A stretch of DNA of 64,000 nucleotides, taken from assembly GCA_003439945.1 (NCBI GenBank), contig QVRM01001391.1, forward strand, positions 1 through 64,000, written 5' to 3'. Made by a program: the position numbers and the translations under genes. Positions 45,325 to 57,734 of this stretch are shown here, piece after piece (the first letter of the stretch is position 1; every line of letters starts with the position of its first letter). The notes under the pieces were generated by a model. It was not told the origin of the DNA. It ran no database searches and saw only the letters and a list, made by a program, of their open reading frames with translations. The stretch is from Dermanyssus gallinae (Eukaryota; Arthropoda; Arachnida; Mesostigmata; Dermanyssidae).

Positions 45325-46240
45325 ACTTCACTCAAATAGAGTATGTACAAAATAGTTCATGTTATTACTAAACATAAATGCTTGTTGTCCTGCCGTTCCA
45401 CCGAGAGAAGAAGTGTAAAGATCTTCGTTGCAGTGCCGGACGATCAACCGCGTGGTACTTAGCGCATTGCTGCGAGCAGAACCGACAAATACACTGAGTA
45501 CTATAGTCTTCATGAAACCCCCTACGGGAGCATACGAGGTGATGGAACCCGTGTACGATGTACCTGGTATATACATGCCTGTCATCGCAGGCCACCCCGG
45601 CCCACAACCAAGGAGACTTAGAGACGTCGAGCGTTCTTACCTCCGTCGCTGCTTCCGTGAATTTGCGTCGCCACTCTTCCAAAAAAAATCCTTTCGGGGC
45701 TGACTCTCAGCCAAGATTTAATGTCCATAGGTCTGATTTGCGCATTGCTTCATAGACGGACCCCCATAAATACAAATGCGGTGGGGTTCCAACCCGCGCA
45801 CCTATGTGTCTCCTCCGGTCGCGAGGCGCAGTGGCTCCGTCAATGGCATACGCAGCCTAAGCCGAAGCATCTCCACAATCGGCGCACAGTCCGACAATAC
45901 ATACGAAATGAAGCGGCTTCTCGCCTTGATTGAAAGGCAGAGTACTCGCTTCATGTATAGTGTGAAGCACTTTTCAAGCAAATTAAAATTAGCTTGAGAT
46001 AGGTGTTGCCACACTCTGTCTAAACTATACGCCAACTTTGGTAGAGTTTTTAACATAAACAAGCGCACTGCCGTACCGACGGACAGTCGTCGTACATCTC
46101 CGACCCCTTCGTAGAGAGCTGCCAGTGCCGAGTTAACACTGTTTTCGATGGAATTTACATCTGGGTAGAGACGAACTGAAGAAGCAGAATTTAACGGATC
46201 GTCGTTCTTGGAACAACGCGCCGCCAACGACAACAACGAG
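45325..46240 (-). pseudogene. CR1/L2-like LINE 3' part interrupted by a SINE
   Basis: 46236-45832 reads VRRLSVGTAVRLFML, LAYSLDRVWQHLS and TLYMKRVLCLSIKARSRFISY then RMPLTEPLR, where the SINE begins. Beyond it 45682-45368 gives RRKFTEAATEVR, TRYIVHGFHHLVCSRRGFH, CICRFCSQQCAKYH and RRSLHFFSRWNG. The same blocks without interruption lie at 36.5-37.3 kb. The final zinc-type motif has lost one cysteine. Confidence 0.87.
45692..45831 (-). repeat. tRNA-derived SINE, copy 2 (5'-truncated)
   Basis: Minus-strand copy of the family at 24921. It keeps the B box region (GGTTGGAACCC, one change), the TTTGTATTTATGGGGG body and the GGCTGAGAGTCAGCC hairpin tail, ending CCCCGAAAG. It begins at the TGCGCCTCGCG position, so about 40 bases including the A box are missing. 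The neighbouring LINE text resumes on either side. A target duplication is not evident. Confidence 0.9.
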
Positions 46241-46244
46241 TTTC

Positions 46245-49200
46245 GAAACGGTCCGGTTATAAAAACGAACGCCTAATTACTTACGATTTGCGGATCCAAA
46301 TTTTCATAATAGAATTTGCTCACGCAAATGGCTCCATTTGGTGGTGACGCCCGTAGCGTGAGCTATAATAGTGTGACAAGCGGTGGATCCCGGCGGTGCA
46401 ACTTGCAACTATGCGGAGCGCATGCAGGCGTGCAAACGATGTGAAGCACGTCGCTCGCTTTTCTTCCGTGCTGCCATCGTTACTATGGTAAACTCGATGA
46501 TGATGATGAAGAAGATGAAGAATCGAGCGTAAGAAGCAGGCGGCACAACATCAAAATATCTCCGCCAAAAATAGCGAAAATCTCGTTCACTAGGGAACCG
46601 TTTATTCCGTCGTTAGCATGGAAGCCGTTTTCAACGCGTTTAGCACTAGAAGAAAAACAACTCACTTGTATTATGTATCAAATAAATAGAGCACTGGAAT
46701 TTCTAGTTAATACTTGGCAGAGCTTTAAAGACGCCTCACTCTTTCGGAGATAGCCGTTCAGCGGGGTGACCCATTAGACCCAGCCTCATTTGACCAGACT
46801 TAGTATCACGGTTAGAGAGTCAATTTGTATGACGACACGCTCGGAGAGGCAGCATTTATAGCATTATAAGACAGCATATACAATGCGCCGTTTGTGGCAT
46901 GACAGCGCTTAGTAGTAGTAGTGAAAACAAAAACCTATGCCGTATTAGTAAATATCACAAAAGCGCCAATTTATTGCTAACATTATAGGCATACGGGCAT
47001 TGTAAATTTCAGATCTATCTAACAAAGCCGAACTCCGCTGTTTGTCTGCACAGCGGAATGGCGGACAATTGCGGTAACCGAAACTGGGAAATAGGCTAGA
47101 CAACAGGCTGAAATGTCAAAACTATAACCACTTACTTTGCTGTCATCACTAAGACGCTGTCGTTAGCTACATGTAGCACTACCATAGCTTATGATGCCAC
47201 TACTACATCTAGAACGACATCAGGCAACATCGAAAAAAAATGGGAGAGATGCCCTACGATTAGTTAAGTGTACCCTTGGTCCAGCCCTAAACCGACAATC
47301 GTTTGATACGTCACATATTTTATGTACGAGGCTAGATAGTATTCGATGGCCTACTTCTTCTGTCGCTGGCCTGTCAATGAGGTCATAGTATAATGGCCGT
47401 GACGCTTATGAAGTACCAGTAACTAGTTTAAAGGCAGCTGAGGCGTCTGTAAGCTTTTCGGGCGCTCGAAGCCAAGCCAGGCGGGCGGCCACTTTACATT
47501 GTTACATGTTATTGAAACAGAAATATATTGCTAGTGCAAATTAGTGAAGTGTTCCTTCGTATGATGATGCTATTTAATAATATCGTAGAAGATGGGTTCT
47601 CTTAGTTCTGTCTTCTGTGTGTTTCGCCGGCATGTGTAGGCGAGATGCAGCTTGCCAAGAGACATAACTCAATGTACTCGGTACTATGTTTCTTAACATC
47701 TAAGTAGGCGGAACATATTGTTTATTATGAAAGAGTGTTTCACTGCTGTCATTTTTAGCCGAACTATGGCAAACCGCCTGGTAGATAGTCTCTTTGTCAA
47801 GAAATCACGCAAGGTATATCAAACATCATGCCGAGCCAATGGTCCCCATCTCACGTGTGTTTAGACGTCTTACGTGTTGTAAAGCTGTGTATTTCTGCAT
47901 TTCATAAGACTTACGCAACTGTATAGCGTTTTATGGATAGGATGTTTTGTGCTTTGTTTATTGTCAGTGTCTCTAAGCGTCAACACTTAGCTTAAGCAGT
48001 TCTGCCAGAGAGGCACAATAGTAGAGATCAAGGAGATCGTAATCATATTCTTAACGGTTTTCATATGCAATTCGTTCAGCGTTGCATTTCATTCTTCTGA
48101 CGGCGGAACGGAAGCCATAAAGAGAGCAGTAAAACCGAAATTAAGCGGTCGCTTGAGCCAACCGGATCGTGTAAATAACAACGTGCTACCACTGTCGTCG
48201 TCAACATTTAACCATTTTAGCAGCCAAAATCGCCGCTCGACATTGCATGATACCACAGTGAGGTACGTGACCAAAGCACATAACGTGACATCGTCTTTTG
48301 ACAAGCCGTTTGGCCCGCAAAAACCAGTCCAGTGCGCCCAGCGCCCGAAACACAGCGATGTCGTTTAGACAATCTGGGATCGCCGTAGAAGGATATGCCG
48401 ATCTCGCGGCAAGTTTCCTTCCGAGGAACTCCGACGGTTCGCTTCGAGCGTTGTTGTTCGATAGTGGAACTGTTCCTAGGGTCATCAGATCACTTGTCCT
48501 GGCCTAAATCACTACTGCTGGTCCATCACTGAACATCTGCTCTAATTTGAATGACAAAACGTATGCTGCTGCAAGAGTGTCTGTGTTTACTTATAGCAGG
48601 ATCAGGACGAGTCATTGTTTAAGCCTTCCGAAGCCTTCGCACGAAAAGATAAGCTCGGACTTCAAATTTAGGCGATCACCTGAAATATACATATTATGTA
48701 TAAATTGCTAAAGCCCTTGCAACAGGTAGTTCACGCCCCCAGAATGTAAAATCAGAGCGGCTTGCGTTATATACCGAAAGCAACAATTAAAATTGGCAAA
48801 ATCTTGAACAAAGTTCGCACGACGAACTCGGAAACTAAACATGAATGATCCTATTCTGTATATATATATATATATATATGGAAAATCGTAGAATTGAGCG
48901 CGGCGTGATGCATGGTGGGTAAATGCTAAGGACATGATGACTCCCTGTTACTCCAGTCCAGTGATTTCTAACAAGAATAGTACGGCAGGTTCATATACCT
49001 CTAGAAGCGCAACGAGATAAAAATGTCAAGGCGACTTAGGCAAGGTTAGATGGGTAGAAGCCGACTGGTAATGGCGATCCTACCGTTATAATTACAATAT
49101 GTAAAATACCGCACAGAAACTGTTTCTGCATAGCTGGCGAACTTGTACTTGGGCCGGGCGTTTCTCTTATATAGGCGTTTCTTTTATATTTATCTATTTT

Positions 49201-50176
49201 ATATATAAATCTATATTTATGTGTAGTCTGCGGATCAGGTATCTGTTAGATTTTTGAAATTTGCACAGGTGTTAAGTAACGCACAGTCTACACAGTCGCA
49301 TACTTGGCGGCAAAACTGCGACGTTCACAATTTTAATCATGTGGGGGTTGCGGAGAAACAGGGGCTTAATAGGTTAGTAACTGCTAGCTGCCAGTGACCC
49401 ATGGCTGCATCAGGCAGTCTAACTCCCTTAAAAGACTCGCATTTGCTAGTGTTCAGTTAGTCAGTTTTATATCTGCTAAATTAGATTGTTAACAGTCGGG
49501 TTCCATACGGCACTTAAGTTGTCACACATATATACGCCACCCTATTTTTCTGGGCGTAGTCGACGTTGCTGTGCTGGTCCAAGGTACGTTTTTTACGAGA
49601 TTATTTTTTTGTTTGTAACCGCACCCTGCCAAGAAAAAAAATCGCTTAGATGTAAACGACAGCACAAAACTAATTGGTCTTAATCGTTGCACGGTTCTGT
49701 AATTCGTGTTCAAACAGCAACGCAAACGTTTGTGGTCCTTTCTATCCAGTTATATTCTTCTAGAGTGCACTGATCCAGAGAGATGGAAAATCGTACGCGG
49801 ATCCTGATGCCTGCCATAGAGTATGAGCAAACGGTGCAAGTCAGGCCGCTGTTCTATAAATTCAGAGTCCACAGCCTAATGTTTGCCAGTGGATTCGGCC
49901 TTGGTAAAGACAGCTGCTATAAAAGCAACTAGCTGAGTCTTACCGTTGTTTAGAGTACTAAATTATGCGCAGCACCTCCTCATTTTTATGTGTGCATTCT
50001 AATGTCCAGAAGTAGAGTATGTTGTACATTAATACACCTAGCCAAACACATTGTACACGCACCGTTATTTAATTAAAACAAATGTTTCATTTAATAATGC
50101 TTTCTTTATGTAGCTCATTTTAAGAAGAATTTTTGATATTCCTTATACATGTATATATTCACATGCACCTATATAT

Positions 50177-50218
<42 letters not shown>

Positions 50219-50885
50219 TGCTCTTGCTTCAAAGAACTTATTTATGTTACAGTCCGGTTTTCCAGCTTTACAAAGAAAAGATTGCAGAGTACACTTAAAT
50301 ACGGTTATAATGGATTGATGAAATTAGATATAAGTCGCCGATCACTCCCTTAAAATAGAAATGTTGGATACTTCATTTTTCGACACGGAGCTGTGTCGGC
50401 ATAGACAGAGCTCACCGTAGGTAAGGATGGACTCCATTCATCATGACTTGTATTGTAGCGTCTTAATATACACTGCCGAATACACATGTTCACTACTCAC
50501 AATACTTCTATGTCTATTCTCAATTATAAAAAATAAGCCTAATTCGCTATAGGTACTGCCAAGCAGAGGCGCCAACCGGTGGTAAGTAAATTAAATTGGC
50601 ATTCCTTTTGCATGCTTTAAAAATCATAACGTGGACACTACGTGCCCGAATGTTGTCTAAACTTGGCTCAAGGTATTATATACAGCGCATGTTAGCTCTA
50701 TAACAAAGAAGGTGTGTGTATAAGCCCACGCTGTTAGGAAAATCGGACAGATAATGCTGAGATCCAGAAGAATGGATTGAATGTTTCTATTTAAAGAGAG
50801 TAATATATTAATTTAACGATAAAACCCTAGAATCTATGCGAAACAGTTGGCGGACTGGATGCAAATGAATCATGCTGCTCGAATT
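46245..50885. other. No gene recognised
   Basis: Frames at 47191-47388 and 48089-48507 are open on one or both strands without a recognised domain. (AT)n runs lie at 48858-48880 and about 50170-50215. A short inverted repeat TCCGCTGT/ACAGCGGA occurs at about 47035-47056. Confidence 0.4.
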
Positions 50886-50904
50886 GCCTAAGTATCGATT
50901 GTAT

Positions 50905-51090
50905 GTCGAGCCCGGTGGCGTGTGGTGGCATTGGTGTGCACCTCGCAACCGGAGGAGACATATAGGTGCGCGAGTTCGAGCCCCACCGTTGCCCCACATT
51001 TGTATTTATGGGGGTAGTCCGTCTATGAAGCAATGCGAAGAACAGTTCCGCGGGCGTTAAATCTTGGCTGAGGGTCAGCCCCGAAAAGAA
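50905..51090 (+). repeat. tRNA-derived SINE, copy 3 (full length, with TSD)
   Basis: 186-base copy of the family. B box AGTTCGAGCCC (about 50973-50983) has two changes and the A box region is degraded. The tail GGCTGAGGGTCAGCC is intact. Flanked by AAGTATCGATTGTAT (50890-50904) and AAGTTTCGATTGTAT (51091-51105), a 15-base target duplication with one mismatch. It lies outside any element I recognise. Confidence 0.9.
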
Positions 51091-51109
51091 AAGTTTCGAT
51101 TGTATAATA

Positions 51110-52425
51110 CTTCTATCGATTGTATAATAATATAATAAACTCACACATGGCATGGCCGTCATGTGTGTGTCTTTATGTGTATTAACATTCTTCTAGCCCA
51201 GACGAGTGTATACCATCCGGTTGGCGGAATCTGACGATCAAAGCTAGGCATCGGGTCTTATTTAACAGCTGCAATGGCTGCGATGCCGTCTACGTCCGTC
51301 GATCTACGTCGCCATTGAGCCCTTACAATACGTTATCTATTAAACAGCGAGACACCATAGCCATACCTCCTATGTGATCCAGAACACATCCTAGTTTGGT
51401 TGTCTGGCTTATGTGCTCGTTCATGGTACCTTTTATTGTATTCGACAACAAAGCAACGCATTTTGCTATACGCTTTGAACGGCTGAACTATTTGCTGTTC
51501 GACAATATTATTATGGTTTATAATTACCCAGGTTAGGTAAATTATAAACAAGTACATCGGTCACAATTTGTGGCTTGTCCACCTCACCGGATCTTGTCTC
51601 ATCTTGCAAGTTCAGACTGAACTGCGGGATACGCTGCGGCGTGGTATCTATCGCAATGGCCTAAGCATCTCGAGTTAGGTTAAACTATACCTTCTTTGAG
51701 TGCCACATCTAGCTGATGCAGTATAAGCCACACATTCAGTGGTACCGTTGTACGGCAGCTATTATCATCATCATCACGATCACACCATGGCATACAACAA
51801 AAATATTAAGAACAAAACAAAAGCGATTTGGCCTCCAACCGCCCGAGACACAACACGATTCTATTATTTCGCTTTGCTGCGTATGTGCATTTCAGAATGA
51901 AAGAAAAGACTCGATTGCGTTGTCAAACAGAGATGTCAACAGTAAGTTGGGCCAACAGTAAGTCGACTTGAGAGGAAGCGTATTTAAAAAAGATTGCATA
52001 CGTAAATTACAACATAATTTCTTTAGTTCAATTTATTTTACCATACAGTTGGTAGATGGTAGTTGCGTCAGTTTGTTTTATATACCGCTTGCGTTCTTGT
52101 GGAGATCCTGAGCGCGTATTCATAGAGACGCTCTGCTCACTATAGCGTAGTATTGGTCTAACTGCTCTGTTCCGCAGAACTTGCACGTGAAATACTCGTC
52201 GACATTATAGCATGTTGTTACTGTTTAGAACATTTTGCATATAAGCTGTCAGTTCATTTGATGTGATCTCTTTCACAATTCGGATTTGAAAGTACCTGTG
52301 TAGCTATTTTTTTACAAGATTTAGCTTTCTCTTCTTTCGAAAAGCTCTGTACACTCCTAAATCTTCTACTTTAAAGGGCAGGATTTTTGCCGAGAAAAAT
52401 GAACATATTGTTACAAGCAAGTTTG
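51110..52425. other. No gene recognised
   Basis: No domain in any frame. A second TATCGATTGTATAATA near 51113 repeats part of the SINE target site. Confidence 0.4.
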
Positions 52426-52429
52426 GACT

Positions 52430-53720
52430 CCAAAAGCATAGGTCTGTTCTGTAGGCCATTTACAAAGTGGTCGCAAAGGTCCAACTTATCAAGAAGTCTA
52501 CTCGGAAAACCAGGACATTTTTCTTGGTGGTGTTGCTGGATTAAAAAATACGTTTAACAGTGCCCCGTAGAAAGTAATTCTTGAAACGCTCCGGCGAAAG
52601 AGCGTCTCACCCTACCTGGCGCGGTTGGTTTCCGATTACCTGAACAATAGAGTGGTTGAGAACAGAGAAGATGACAGCTGGAGTGCCGCAGGATTCAATG
52701 ATTGGACCTCTTCTCTGGAATCTGGTTTATGATGACGTTCAGAACATCCAGGATCTTTTACTGAAAGTGAAATTGCTCGCATATGCTGGAGCTTGGAGAC
52801 ATATGCCAGTATTGCGCTAGCCTGATGTCAGCGCATCATGTGAATGAGAGGTACCGGCCTAACAGTCGCCCCTCAGAAAAGCGAAGCGATCCTGCTCATT
52901 GGAAAGAAAAATGTGGCCCTCTAAAGTTCTTACACTTTTCGGGCGTAAATATTGAGCCAAAGGATACGGCATGATACCTGGGCATACACCTAGACCGGGG
53001 ACTGCGGGTAACCCCTCATGTCAGAATCGCGGCTAGAAAGGCGGAAAAAGGCGGCTAATAACATTGTCCATCTATTGCCCAACGCGCACTGCTCGAGAGA
53101 TAGCCTCCGGATAGTTCTAATGCCCGTATCCGAGTTAATCATCTTTTTTGGCTTGCCCATTTGAATGTTGCCTACAAGGACACAGCCGTTACGATAAAGA
53201 TCCTGGCAAGGGTTCAGCGGATCGGGGCTCTATGTATCGTACTGGGGTACGGCACCATCAGCGCGGCGGCCTCGCTTGTGCTGGCGGAGACAGTGCTTTG
53301 GAACCTAATGGCAGCCGAAAGTCGGCGCCTGTGGGCTAACCCAGCTAGAGACCTCGTAGAAGAGTGCGAAGTGACGCTTGATCGTGACAGAAGGAGTGGG
53401 ATAGCATCGCGGATGGGCAACCAGAACCGTTCGTGAGAAACCTTATTATGAACATCCGCCGATGGATGAATCGTCCCGGGATTGGTCTTACATACCACCT
53501 TACTCTGGCTTTCACGGGTCACGGCGATTTCGAGATGAAATTAAACCGGGTCGGGGAAGTCGATTCAACGCAGCGCTTGTATTGTAAACTGGGACGCAGC
53601 CCATTTAAGCAAAATAAAAAGCACGAAGAAAAAAATGATGGGAAGCGTCCGCGAGTTGCTACAAACGCACGACTCGACAAGCAGGGCTTAACGACTTTCG
53701 AGTTTTCCCCTCCGCCTGTG
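52430..53720 (+). pseudogene. R1-like LINE, reverse transcriptase to C-terminus, decayed
   Basis: Across frames: IYKVVAKVQLIKKSTR, KNTFNSAP (stop) KVILETLRRKSVSPYL, VSDYLNNRVVEN, MTAGVPQ-like text ending in IGPLLWNLVYDDV, LLAYAGA where the catalytic YADD should be, then APQKSEAILLIGKKN and YLGIHLDRGLRV. 53161-53436 reads TIKILARVQRIGALCIVLGYGTIS, ESRRLWANPARDLVEE. LAFTGHGDFEMKLNRVG ends the similarity before the zinc motif. At least five frame breaks. The order of blocks equals that of the 42-43.9 kb copy. Confidence 0.87.
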
Positions 53721-53991
53721 CGTATATATACATGTGTTTCTGTGTAGCGCTACCGGCTGTCCTTGCAATGACGACTTCAGACGTCTAACGACTCTTTTAT
53801 CAGCTTACTACTTTCTCCCGTGTACCTCGCATAAGACCTTGAGTGAGCCAGTGTGTAGACAAAGATGCTTACGTGGACAAAACGGCTGTAGTTAATACGA
53901 GCACTTATTCGGATTAAGTAAACTGTATTTGCCACTTTGGAGAAGCTTCTTACCTGTAATAGGACACCGCCACCCTGTAAACATAGGTTGT

Positions 53992-54121
<130 letters not shown>

Positions 54122-54511
54122 TTAGTCAGTGGTAGGACATATCTATGTGCGCCAATCTGTAACTTGTGATCGAGCCTTATTGATTTATGAGAAATGTATC
54201 GTGAATTGTAGTAGTCAGTTTGTGCTACACAAAAGTATGCTTGCTTTTCACATTTGCACAACTCGTCTTTTTCTATAAACGGCAACACGTCTAGCCATGC
54301 ACCACAAATGCCACGATCATGTGCTTACTACAATATACAACACACAATAGCTGCCAAATAGCGGTCGCTATGTACGCGCTCCTAACTAGTTAAAATTCAG
54401 CAACTCCAGCAGGACAGTTCTAGCACCGTGTGCAGTTCCGGCAGAATGAGAGTTTGACAGCAAAACTACTTCTATATGGTTTTGTGTAGAGCAAATGGCT
54501 TTCTCTGTGTT

Positions 54512-54514
<3 letters not shown>

Positions 54515-54567
<53 letters not shown>
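54515..54567. repeat. (AT)n microsatellite bordering a DNA transposon
   Basis: About 52 bases of TA repeat running directly into GGGTGTGGCAGCAAAACTGT, the apparent end of the Tc1/mariner relic. Such elements target TA. Confidence 0.9.
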
Positions 54568-54571
<4 letters not shown>

Positions 54572-55260
54572 GTGGCAGCAAAACTGTCACCTTGATAGTA
54601 GGATTGTTCGGCTCTCATAGGCGAGCGTGCGGAGTGGAATATTGTCGTTCCACGACCTGTGTTGACACTTGTCGGAGTCGAGAAACAGCGCGTACTCTAA
54701 AAGGGCACAGAGACAGGCAGCATCGCTTGTCTCGCACTGCGGCCATTTTGCGGCACACCATGAGCGTGTCGTAAAATGGACAACAATTCCAACGGCAAAC
54801 GTGAAGAAATTGATATGCGTGTTGCAACACCAATCTCGACGGAGTGCTCGAAAACTGGTTTTCAAGTAATCAGGGTACGAAGCCTGCCAAATGTCAACGC
54901 ATTTTTGAGACTTACTGCGTAAAAGAACAGCTACCTTGAAGCTTTTCAGTGATGAGGGCTGTCGAATTGCTGTCGAAGAAAAAGCCTTAGGAGCCGAACT
55001 TTAGTTTTAGTATGCTTTGGGCAGGGATAACTGCCTTAGGCCGAATTCTACTTGTATTTTTACCGCATGGAACAACACCGAATGCCTCTAGTTAATACCA
55101 GTTAGTATTAAAGAGTTGTGTGAAGCATTATGCGCGAGCCCACTTCGGCAACAGCCTTTGCGCGTTCTAACAGGTTCCTGCGTCTTCCTACGAAGCAAAG
55201 CAAAAGTGTTAAGTCAGCCATTCAGGGCAAGTAGGGGAAAATTACTGGGAATCTTGTTTT
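54568..55260 (+). pseudogene. Tc1/mariner-superfamily transposase relic
   Basis: Pieced across frames, QSRRSARKL (54826), KLFSDEG (54940), MLWAGITALGRILLVFLPHGT (55015) and KHYARAHFGNS (55125) follow the order of conserved blocks in mariner-like transposases (RxLAxKL, ILFSDE, VWGGVTATGRxPLVFVPxG, QEHFGDxxWxFQQD). Many stops are present. The left end, right after the (TA)n tract, reads GGGTGTGGCAGCAAAACTGTC and may be the terminal inverted repeat; its partner was not found. Confidence 0.6.
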
Positions 55261-57565
55261 AGCCGCTAGCGAGGGTACCAATATTGCAAAGCAGAAAGGC
55301 AGACGTAATGAGAATAGATACGTGATTTACTTCAATGATATCCCGGGAATATGTTTTCATCAATTTTAAATGAATGCAAATATTGGGTGTCTTAGGAGAG
55401 AACACTTGGCCGGCTCCTCTATGCATGTGTACGTGAGGTTCTTGTGCGGAGGAGAATATATTTATATATAATGTAATCTTCATTCATGAGTCTACTTCTC
55501 GTCTCCTTGTTCGCTATGTGCAAGCATTGTGTCCTAAACAGGCAGCGTCAACATGAATGACTAGGCCGGAAAATAGCCAAGAATAGCCACCACTACGCAC
55601 CGGACGCATAGGCGTCTATTTTTTTCGTGTCTTCTCCGCTCTTTAGCAATTTCCTCAACTAGTTCTAAAAAAATGGCCTGTGTGCGCATTTAGTTCCGCC
55701 ATGAGGGCCAATGTCCGTTACATAAAAAAACATTTCGCTAAAAAGCAACGCTATTTATAAGATACGGCAGACAAAAAAGCATAAATGAATCAGCGCCACT
55801 TGTATGGCTTAACAATCGGTAACTGTTATACACTGTCGAACCAGTTTGCATACGCCGTGTTGGGTAGACGGGCGTAATGATGATTGTGTATGTAGTAAGT
55901 AATTAAGTAAGTAAGTAAGTAAATAATTAATTAAGACTGATAATAGTCTTAACTCCGTATTTTCAAGCGGAACCGAAGCAAACGCTCATAACATTTTTTT
56001 ACTGTTTAGATTAGACGACGTCAGATGAATACCAGTAGACAAATATGCAAACTTGACGAATGCTTAGTCAGCCAATACCTATTATTTAGGTATCGGCTGA
56101 CTAAGCATTTGTCAAGGCTTGCATATCTGTTACGTACGTTAAAAAAAGTACGTCGACTGAGGCCGAGGTGAGTATGTACGAATACACGCTTACCGTTTCA
56201 AAGCTAACATTTTTAACTGTTCGCGTAGTATATGCTTATGCTTGAGAGTGGCCCGAACGAGATATCTTGCCCGTCAATAGCCAACACTCAATCGCTGACT
56301 GCTCCTACGTAGTAGCTCACCTGCTTGGGAGTGAGGCAGCATCGCAGTTTTTGCTCAGCAAGGTTCGTTTATATGCAAATGTTGGCCAGCATTCCACCTC
56401 GCGACTGCTGCCGCCGCCGATACAACGAGCATGTTCTTAACATCGCCGACTAGACTATTGGGTCAACTGTATGCGCTGATTCTAGTTGACCTGTTGTAAT
56501 GAGGTTATTGCTCTTGCTACCGTTGCCTTAGGGCTCTTTCCTTAGCTCATTAGTCTAACTTAGTGGTGGTTGTACGTGTGGGACGAATCCAAAAGCATGT
56601 ATACATATAGGGCGACCGTTGTTATTTTGCACAGGTATAAAAGTCAGAACCGGGCAGGCGTATGAATATTTTTTTTTCGGAATGGGACATAACAATATTG
56701 CAGGAACGTATGTAAACAGTACAGTACAGTTTTGATGGCAAACACAGCGGAGCTATAGTGCCCTAAGTGTAAATGACAATGCCGCCCTCTTGTACGGCTG
56801 CCTGTGATTGCATTGCGTTCTAATCCTCTTTCCATTTGGCGTACATGTACTATGTTTTTCTCACGAATATATGAGCAATTGCAAACAAATCTGATATTTA
56901 GATTCCAAGTAAAGAGGGGTATTCACTTCACGATGAAATGAGTTGCTTAGTTAGGTTAAGTTCATAACACAACCATACTGCAGAAAACGCGTTTAAAACT
57001 TTCTTAAGTGGCTATGGTGTGCTGACTAAATGAGTTTGATCGTACGGTGAGAGTGGCCATATTAGAGCCGAAACTTTTGAAATTTCACGCGTTGTGGAGA
57101 GTGAGTGCAGAACCGAATACTCTTACTCTGGAGGAAAGTGTTATCGGTGTGAGAACATGGAGAGCACAGGCATGTCGGGGCCAATACAGGCGTACCCAAT
57201 AATCGGGCTTTGCACTGTTTTTGCACAACTTTCAGCAATGATTAAGTGTACAAGAGCGTTTTGAAGAGCTTCGATCAACCACTGAATTGATCAAGCCTCA
57301 TCTCTAAGGAGTGCGTATGGATGGTACAAAACACTTCAACCTACGCAATCCAATCTGTACAACGAAAACTGAAACATAACATATGCACCGCTACAGGAGC
57401 TGTTAGACTTGGATGCCAAATCCCTCGATAAGATCCGAGGTTGCCAAGGTGATGGCCGCCATGCTCTTCTTAGGAGTGAAGTTGTGTCGCTGGTCAAACT
57501 GGAAGAAGTGGGCGATGGTTCCTCCATCACAACTACAAGGCGCCAGCTCACCGCGCTAAAAACGC
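55261..57565. other. No gene recognised; contains a 40-bp-arm foldback
   Basis: The foldback at 56039-56130 is annotated separately. The plus frame 57409-57594 (LLDLDAKSLDKIRGCQGDGRHALLRSEVV...) precedes the U1-like sequence and looks protein-like but unassigned; no snRNA-type promoter element is apparent in it. Confidence 0.4.
56039..56130. repeat. Foldback element with arms of about 44 bp
   Basis: ACAAATATGCAA...CTTGAC.AATGCTTAGTCAGCC.ATACCTA on the left is matched in reverse complement on the right around a 4-base centre near 56085, with about five mismatches and one indel. The inner 15 bases TGCTTAGTCAGCC are exact. No coding capacity; MITE-like. Confidence 0.85.
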
Positions 57566-57697
57566 ATACTTACCTGGTGACGGGACCTCCGTGATCAAGA
57601 AAGCGGAGACCCCAGGAGGAGGCCTTGCCATTGCACTTCGGCAGGGCTGAGACCTGCCACTCTCCCAAACTGGGAAAGATGGGGCATGTAATTTTAA
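57566..57697 (+). ncRNA. U1 snRNA-like sequence, 3'-truncated (probable pseudogene)
   Basis: It begins with the exact 5'-splice-site-pairing end ATACTTACCTG. GTGATCAAGAAAGCGG has the stem-loop I loop AUCANGAA (U1-70K binding). CCATTGCACTTCGG carries the AUUGCAC loop of stem-loop II (U1A binding). CTCCCAAACTGGGAAAG matches stem-loop III, and GCATGTAATTTT the start of the Sm region. The Sm site then reads AATTTTAATG instead of AAUUUUUGG-like, and stem-loop IV is not recognisable. U1 normally defines 5' splice sites in the nucleus; without the Sm site and 3' stem this copy is unlikely to form an snRNP. LINE similarity starts about 40 bases beyond. Confidence 0.85.
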
Positions 57698-57734
57698 TGT
57701 AAAAGAGCTGAGGTTTTTCTCACGCTGGTGAAGC

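Noticed and set aside
57566..57697. Functional U1 gene
   Set aside because: The Sm site is altered and the 3' stem-loop is not recognisable; no snRNA promoter element is evident.
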